Source: Diatrype stigma
Lineage: Eukaryota; Ascomycota; Sordariomycetes; Xylariales; Diatrypaceae
Assembly: GCA_022225965.2 (NCBI GenBank)
Contig: JAKJXP020000031.1
Location: forward strand, 1-64,000
Direction: 5' to 3'
Length of the DNA: 64,000 nt
Part shown: positions 57,201 to 64,000 of the stretch, in pieces
Numbering within the stretch: the stretch's first letter is position 1
Layout: each line of letters opens with the position of its first letter
Program-made: the position numbers and the translations under genes
Notes under the pieces: model-generated
What the model saw: the letters and a program-made list of their open reading frames with translations, nothing else
The model's database searches: none
What the model was told of the DNA's origin: nothing

Positions 57201-59588
57201 ACATACCTGTTGTGGTAAGGACGGGGTTGACGCGAAGAACAAGATAGGATCTACATATACTATGTAACTACATATCTTACAGAGAAATGGCCCCTAACTA
57301 GGCCCCACGCAGACAGAAGACAGAGACGATAGACCTTGACGAAGCTCGGGTTCGCTTAGCGATGTCGAGAGCTGTTGTCAAATCAAATTGCCGTCCGAAG
57401 ATGAATAAGCGTTGCATTGCTGCTTGGGAAGATGCTTTAAGGGGGGCAAGGCAAAGACCTACTCCGGAGCCGTGGCCCTATGATAATCAATAGAAGCCCT
57501 TTATTTTTTTCGCGATCCCCGGCCTCCACCGTCTTTTTCAAGGTCTCCCAGGGGCCAGCGCCCAGCCGTTTTATTGAATGCGACTTACGCGTATACGGAG
57601 ATGCATAGCTCCCGATTCATCGTAACGCCGAGAAAGACGGTAGCTGAAGATTGAACATGCAAGACCTGATTTGCGCTCGATACGCACACAGGCCCAAACT
57701 TATCAACGACATAGTTACATACTTGGTTGTTATTGTCTAGAAATCCAATATGCATATCCACGTATGAAGGGGGAAAGGGGGGGAAGCATCGCATTTCAAC
57801 CATCACAACTGACGATCAATTACCTACTTCAAGAAGTACTTTCGCGATTCACGGCACCTAACTTGCACCCCAGCGCCTTTGAGGTTGCCGGTCTTCCCCC
57901 CTCCCCTTGTTGTTGTGCGACAGGTCATAGTTCCCCGGTAGATAAAAGCAGGAAAGAAAGAAAAAAAACCCCAGGAACGGCAATGCTAGATAGATCGGCC
58001 GACCCCTTCCGGCATATTAGGGTGTACTCGAAACTCACCCATCGTGTGGTGTAGTCCACATGATATCATGATGAGGAAGTACAATTGACTTCGCTGGGTA
58101 AGGGTAACTATCTCTCACCGGTCCAAAGAGTCTGATATGGACAGTGATTATTTAGTAGCATAGATCCCAATCATCTCACATGCATACTACACTTCCATAC
58201 GCACATTGGATGGCAGTGAATATTGATGAGCACATCAACCAACCATGGCCAATGCAATGGCCGGTCTCGTAGATCACCCTGGCTTTGAAACAAGGTTTCG
58301 GACTTCAAGCAGGGACCGTGTGGGCAGGTGGGCTAATTATACATATAGTTTGTGATACCTGATCTATGGGAAAGAGATATACCTACTACATAAGAGTCTA
58401 TGCTATACGTCAACGGGTCAAATGCGCTCTCCATCCTCCTCCCAAGTTTGGATATACCACGGGGCAATCACTGCTAGCCATTGTAAAGAGCTACATACTT
58501 ATGTTGTTCCTTCAGATGGTTGTCGAATGATAAAACATCAACCCTTATCAACTCAACTGTAAACAGCAGCGCAGCTTTCGAGGCAGGCCTAGATCCTTAG
58601 TCCCTAGAGTTATCGCTTACGTATAAGTTACAACGAGATCATGGAGAATAGTAATATTTACTAACCTCCCTATATTCTCAAAAATTCAAGCCACAAACGG
58701 GGGGCTTCTTGCTATTAACCAACCAGCTTGTGTAGGATCAATTATCAAACCGCACTTTCGAAGATCTACTATACTATGGTAGTAGTCACGTCCAATCTGT
58801 ACGCAGTACAGACCTAAAACCTATAACGCGTCGATGGTCTCAGCGCTAGGGAATCAGTAGTAGACACCCCCGGAACGCCAGATTCCCGGGCAGTTGGTAA
58901 CAGCACGCAGAAACCCTGTCTTAAGAGCCCGCCCTATCGCTGGGGCCATAGTGTCATCCCAACCATCGGGACTAACCAACTACGTATGTAAATCCCCAGG
59001 GTTTGGCTTTGGTGTCGATGGGGAGGTGTTACTTATTAGATTAGGTATTGTACATACACTGTGCTTAACCATGACAAGCAATATTAAGAGTTTCTGCGGC
59101 GAAGAGGCGCTTCGGGGCGCGAATTGCCTTAAGCCCGAGGGACTGTGCCCGAGGGGACTGATGCTAGCATCGACAAACCTACAAGTTACAACGACCACTA
59201 CCCGAAAGAACCCCCGGTTATGTTTGGCGGCCTTAAGATGAGCACGGGAGCCGAAGAATTGGAACCGGCTTCGTAATAATGCGTATCGTGCATCGTGCAT
59301 CGTAAATCGTATGGTCAGTAGGGATCATCAAAAGCCAATTTGGGAATCTCGCTTAGAAAGAAAAGAACATGCCAAAGATAACAGCACTGCATATGTATGC
59401 AGTTATTCATAACAATCATATCCTATATATTTGTGGCGAGTCAAGGGTCGATGCTTACATACCTACGAAGTAATTATGAAACTTTCAGCGTTCAGAGCTA
59501 ATTGCTTTAGTGATATGCCTTATGGCAACCGGCAACCAGCAACGGCGCAGTCAACCTTATTGACACCTCTGATAGCCGTTAGATCGTT
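54222..59588. other. 5.4 kb without supported genes
   Basis: The longest open stretch (54434-54949, minus, 171 codons) has no recognisable domain and unconvincing codon use. Other ORFs are short. TACCTA/TAGGTA motifs recur (for example 55797-55811 and 56640-56680). I see no RNA gene. Confidence 0.45.
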
Positions 59589-59591
59589 ATA

Positions 59592-60200
59592 CTCGTCAGG
59601 GCTCTAATCGCCTTTTGACCCACAATTTTATGGCTTCGCCATTGGGGTCAGGGACAAGCTAAACGTATTGCAAAAGCAAAACGTATTATAGATTGCTACT
59701 TATCATTTATATGCGTCCCCATTAAAAATCGAAGTAACGCACCTTATTGCAATTTCTCGTTTTAATGCATGAAATATTTCCAACTATTATTTCATTACTA
59801 GGCTTATGCAAATCAGGAATTTTAATTTTCTTGCGTTCTGTAAGGACTTGTGTTAATTGCAGGTGCTGCACTGTAGGTGCTGTAAGTGCTGTAGGTGCTG
59901 TAGGTGCTGTAGGTGCTATAGGTGCTATAGGTGCTGTAAGTGCTGTAGGTGCTGTAGGTGCTGTAAGTGCTTTAGAGAAATGTACTGCTTTATGCAATAA
60001 TTATCTCATATGTAAGAATATTATATTGATGTATGTGGCATTATCGGCAAATGACAGGATACATAAAGTCCCACCTAAATTGTATGGAGAATTATGTAGA
60101 AAACACTACGTTTTGCTTTTGCAATACGTTTAGCTTGTCCCTGACTACATCCGCGAAGCGGGCAAAATGTGGGTCAGAAGGCGATTAGAGCCCTGACGAG
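59592..60200. mobile_element. 609-bp inverted-repeat MITE with TA-flanked ends
   Basis: Long terminal inverted repeats of about 97 bases (59589-59685 against 60107-60203). They are near-identical at the outer 25 bases (CTCGTCAGGGCTCTAATCGCC) and identical over the inner 41 (GTCAGGGACAAGCTAAACGT then ATTGCAAAAGCAAAACGTA), with a diverged centre between. Both ends abut a TA, consistent with TA-target insertion as in Tc1/mariner or pogo-like families. The interior encodes no transposase and carries a 9-mer minisatellite. Fits a non-autonomous MITE. Confidence 0.8.
59866..59978. repeat. 9-mer minisatellite (GGTGCTGTA)
   Basis: About 12 copies of GGTGCTGTA with AGTGCTGTA and GGTGCTATA variants. 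Because the unit is a multiple of three, a false frame reading Gly-Ala-Val repeats stays open through it. It lies inside the MITE. Confidence 0.9.
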
Positions 60201-63200
60201 TATTATAATGCAACTCCAAACTTTATAATGATTAAGGTATTAAGCGCCAGCGGCCCAGGCCGCAAGACGCCAGGCGCGGCGCAAACAGGCGCAAATAACG
60301 TTCTCTCAACAACGAACGGCGCCTCAGCTCAGGGTCAAGAATACCTATCAACTGTCCTGCCTACCTACTACCTACATACATAGAATAGAGGTAGCCAAGT
60401 GGCAGAGTAGTTTAACCATTTCGTCGGGTCCAATCATCGTCGCCCGCCACCCACAATGCCTTATTTCTTATGACGGGTTCCAAAGCGCATCAACTCACTT
60501 TACTTAGTGCTTACAGGACGTCCACAAAGTAAGCACTTGTGTTTTATGCGACGATGTATAAATAGTTACCCGTACCTATAGCAAGCGTGGGCGTTACACA
60601 AGACTAATAACTTGCCAGCGGATGGGGGTTGTGCTATGTACTTGTATATCTCTGTTATTAATAGCTGATTAACATGGTTTACCTACGTAGCTACTCATGT
60701 ATAATATCAAGGTCATAATACCCTCATCCGCGAGCAGCGCTATCTACCTACCTACTGTATGTTACAGCGGTAAGATGAAGGGATGCAATCATAGGAGGGC
60801 ATATATGCGTAAGCGAGTATGAATAGCAACAGCTCCTCTGTCAACTGGGGAAAGATATGCGTCAACGCATGATGGATGAACCGCTGTCCTGCATGTTTCA
60901 AGATATGTTCCCTCCGAGACCAGTAGGAGGTCTGTCTCGGAGCTCGCCCCGTGGCAGGTAAATACATAATTGGGAGGGGGAGGGGAGGGAAAAGCGGAAA
61001 ACAAGTTTGACATAGCTAGTTATGCTGTTGGCTTACAATAATAGCAGACAGGACGTGGGTGGCCGAGAATGATGGATACGAGAGGATTGTGTGCATCTGG
61101 TGAGAGAGTGGTGTGCACCTCCTTCCCACATGAATCATATCGCAGATTGATTATCGCGATGAAGGATCAAGGAGGGTCGCATTCAACCCCTCCTACATAG
61201 GAAGCACGTGGCCTAGGTCCCAAGCAAGCAACCTAAGCATCAATGTGTGAAGCTATCCCGGCTATGTACGATACATACATACATGGGTGACATGGTGTAG
61301 GGAGATGGCGATGTCGATGGTACCTTAGCAGCCTCGATCCAATAAAGCGTGTGGATATCTTCATCGGCCTTCAGGTGGGGTTTCGGGGACCTGGTATCGT
61401 ATAATACAATACCACAGAGGCCCACCGCTGTCTACGTATCATAGTTGAGCATTGAAATCGACAGGGCTACCCCCTGGCGCTGCGCTCCTGTTCTACCTAG
61501 ACGAGCGGCCGTCTTTCCGTATTTACGTATGGGGATAGGTCCTTGGATATGTGAAGATCGCTTGGCCGTCGGGTGTAATGTTTGGGTGTTATGTTTGGAT
61601 ACTGAACACTTGATCATTTGAATTGAATAAGGGCTATCCAAGAGATATATGTGATGCCTGCGGGTAGGAAATATCTTCTTTCGTCCAAGACAAGGTACAT
61701 ATGCTGTGAATATGCCTGTCTCCTTGCAGGTACTACGATCTATAGAGATTCGATGAAGAGTTAGCATAAGGAAATACAACGCTTACTTACCGCTACAACC
61801 ACTACAACCACTACCAAAGCACCGATTCCTAGTGTGTGAAATTATTCTCTTAGATATGTAGTAGGGATCGTTTGTATAATATCGTGAGTCCGTATCGTAT
61901 CGACTATATGTGTCATGGATACTATGTATATCCCATCAACCAACTATCCATCGCATTGGCCATCCACGCAGATTGAAAATAGATTTCGCCTCAGGACCTC
62001 GCATCAGGGCCTAGGTCCATCCAGATCCAACAAACATATTGGTTCGTGACTGCAGAAGCAATGTCTTCCCACAATATGAATTCCGGACGACCACGTCATA
62101 AGCTTTCCATGTCTCAAGTCCACCCCCCACCCCGACGCCATTGGCCAATTGACCACATTCTCGTAGAGAAGCCCGTTGTCCTGGGCCTGCCGAATAGTTA
62201 TTAATCTATACCCCAATAAACACTATCCAGCTATGGCTGCCCACAGGCCTGTCATTAGCGAGTGGCAGGCTACGGTCATGAGGCCTTGTCATCGTCGGCC
62301 AGTCATCGTTGTCCTAGCAAGACGTCGCAGGGTCTTCCGCACTATAGTCAATGGCGAAGCTCGCAGGCAAGACGAGAAATCAGGATATAGAACTCTCAAT
62401 ATTGGATAATAACTGATAGCTACCTACATAGCTGCATACATGGTAGTCACATGCCTAGCTCGCTCCATTGGGAGGACGTGGAGGACAAAGCGGCCCCCAT
62501 CCTCCTCTTCCCCTTTCCCCCCCTCCACCGTCTCCATCTCCATGCCCTGCCTCCCTGCCACCCCATCTCCAAGATTCGGTCCCGGTACGCAACTTAACTA
62601 CGGGGCTAGCCAACGTAGTCCGAGAGAGCCCCTGGCTCTTTTTTACTAATTGCTATGTATAGCCTCGCAATGGAGGATGGTTTACGGGCTAGCCTGCGCA
62701 GGGTGTGTCGGTTCTAATCCCAGCATACCACGCGCTCGCCGCTGTCTCCCGTGCAAGCCTTCCGCGCGCGCGATGATACCCTGTGCGCTTAACAATACCG
62801 GTCTCGTCTTAGTTTTCTGGTTAAGCGTTGCGAAGAAAAACAACCCCCTCCCCTCCGTCCGCAATCTACTACTCAAGTCATGACTACCTATCCTAGACAT
62901 TGCGTAGGTATGAAATATCAAAGGCATTTCCTTTGCCCGTCGTATCTATCTATCTAGGCCTTCCAAGGCCACATTCTCTGCTGTCTACAGGCATATTGTG
63001 ACTTCATGATTGGACGTCCCCGACTGACTAGGGATGCAGCTATCTCGTCAGGACTTCGTTTAGTTGCTCGGTCGCCACCACGCCATGCGTCCGTAGACTA
63101 GAATAGCTGCTGCCCTACTCGCGCTTGCTTACCTTTGGGGGGTCATAGAGTCGACTCCGCCAGTCACAGCCATACGATGGCGACGGGTACCTCCATCATG

Positions 63201-64000
63201 AACTACCGGACCGAGCGAGGCCTCTCTCCGCTTCGAGTTGGGACAGGTCTACGGCAAACTAGACTATGTCACGAGTACTAGGCAGACAATGTCCAGTCTG
63301 CCTTATGGTTAGGCCAAAACGGCTTGAGCATGGTGTTCAGGTTGCTTGCTCTTGGTTTGTCATCGAGTCTAGTTAAGTCCTTGCGTTGCCGCTCGCTTAT
63401 CTGGGCTTTGGGAACCAGGGACAATACAGCGCCTACAGTAAGTAGAGAGAGCACATGCAGCCTTGCTCGTAAAGCTTGCCGTCATGCTGCGATGCGATGC
63501 GATGCGATGTCATGCAATGTAATAATGCGTCTTCTTGCCCGGTGAGGCATATCGTCTTACGGCCCACTCACCAGGAGTCCCTCGCGCTACCCCTTTCCTC
63601 AACCGAACAACAATGACCATCAACGCAGGCAACGGGAAATGTGTTGCTAAGTTCCAGAGTGTTGCATAGGTGCTAGATAGTAGCAGTGGAAGAAAATGGC
63701 TTGCGGGCTCAGGGGTGGAAATTCCAGTATGACTTGCCTGCCTTGTGTGCCTGTGTGCTTATGTGAGTGGTGACAAAGCTGTAATGCTCCCAACCACACC
63801 TTCTGGTAAGTGTTTGGGGCGTCGAGCCGCGATAAGCTTTGATACTATCATAGCAAGTGACAGGAGTGAGTTGAACTGCTTCTTGGAGGTGCGGAATGGC
63901 CTTACCCACCACCATCTCCCTACCCCTTCTTGCATGTTGAGAGAGCCCCGGGTAGAAGGGGAGTATCGGATAGGACTGCCCGTCCGAACGACTATCACAC
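60201..64000. other. 3.8 kb to window end, no supported gene
   Basis: Only short overlapping ORFs. A tRNA-like internal A-box (TAGCCAAGTGG) lies at about 60394-60404, but the matching B-box is poor and no cloverleaf could be drawn. A GATGC pentamer run occurs at 63488-63512 and a polypyrimidine stretch near 62495-62580. Confidence 0.45.
63488..63512. repeat. pentamer repeat (GCGAT)
   Basis: Four consecutive GATGC/GCGAT units with one variant. Confidence 0.75.

Noticed and set aside
59747..60133. 128-codon ORF with Gly-Ala-Val repeats
   Set aside because: It runs through the 9-mer minisatellite of a MITE; not a gene.
60390..60460. tRNA-like sequence with a good A-box (TAGCCAAGTGG)
   Set aside because: The downstream B-box is poor and acceptor and anticodon stems do not pair, so I do not call a tRNA or SINE.
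62680..62740. B-box-like GGTTCTAATCC suggesting a tRNA
   Set aside because: No A-box at the right spacing and the T-arm stem does not pair.

Overview
This is a piece of nuclear genome from a filamentous ascomycete (Pezizomycotina, probably a Sordariomycete). The evidence is small introns (mostly 47-95 nt, GTAAGT-type donors, CTAAC/CTGAC-like branch sites, YAG acceptors), about one convincing gene per 5 kb, and fungus-specific families: a UstYa (DUF3328) oxidase, a Pth11/rhodopsin-type membrane protein, WSC domains, an Ecm33-like wall protein and a glycogenin-like glycosyltransferase. There are no operons. All gene models were built by eye from splice signals and reading frame, and each joined model listed as complete divides exactly by three. 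Most ORFs that begin at TTG/GTG/CTG are inner exons, and I moved their starts accordingly.

Layout. 1.8-5.5 kb (-): Ulp2-like SUMO protease. 7.3-10.0 kb (-): secreted heme peroxidase fused to WSC domains, with a decayed extra WSC unit just past its stop. 10-14.2 kb: no supported gene. 14.7-26.5 kb: a block of six genes that looks like a small natural-product or peptide-modification locus. It holds a 14-TM MFS exporter (-), a GliT-like FAD/thioredoxin-reductase-fold enzyme with a CLFC motif (+), a 47-residue secreted peptide ending in Cys-Cys-Leu (+), a GNAT acetyltransferase (-), a seven-TM rhodopsin-type protein (-) and a UstYa-family oxidase with two HxxHC motifs (+). 28-29.3 kb (-): Ecm33-like GPI protein with an unresolved N-terminus. 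29.96-30.72 kb: a 757-bp inverted-repeat element with an internal 8-mer minisatellite. 31.7-33.3 kb (+): Mn-type cation diffusion facilitator in very GC-rich DNA. 36.4-38.9 kb (+): glycogenin-like GT8 protein with six exons. 39.9-40.6 kb: decayed gene, possibly F-box. 41.1 kb (-): 67-residue protein with four DnaJ-type CxxCxGxG-like knuckles. 41.4-41.8 kb: degenerate tandem array. 46.7-49.0 kb (-): C2H2 zinc-finger regulator. 49-64 kb: about 15 kb with no confident gene but many short repeats and a second inverted-repeat element (59.59-60.20 kb) with a 9-mer minisatellite.

Working together. The 14.7-26.5 kb block is the main candidate for an undescribed system. A UstYa oxidase and a CxxC oxidoreductase near a secreted pre-peptide with vicinal C-terminal cysteines, plus an acetyltransferase and an exporter, suggest a ribosomally made, post-translationally modified peptide (RiPP-like) pathway. 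Only gene identity and proximity support this; the precursor role is inference, and the peptide lacks the repeated Kex2-flanked cores of known dikaritin precursors. The other genes are ordinary housekeeping, cell-wall, metal-transport and storage functions.
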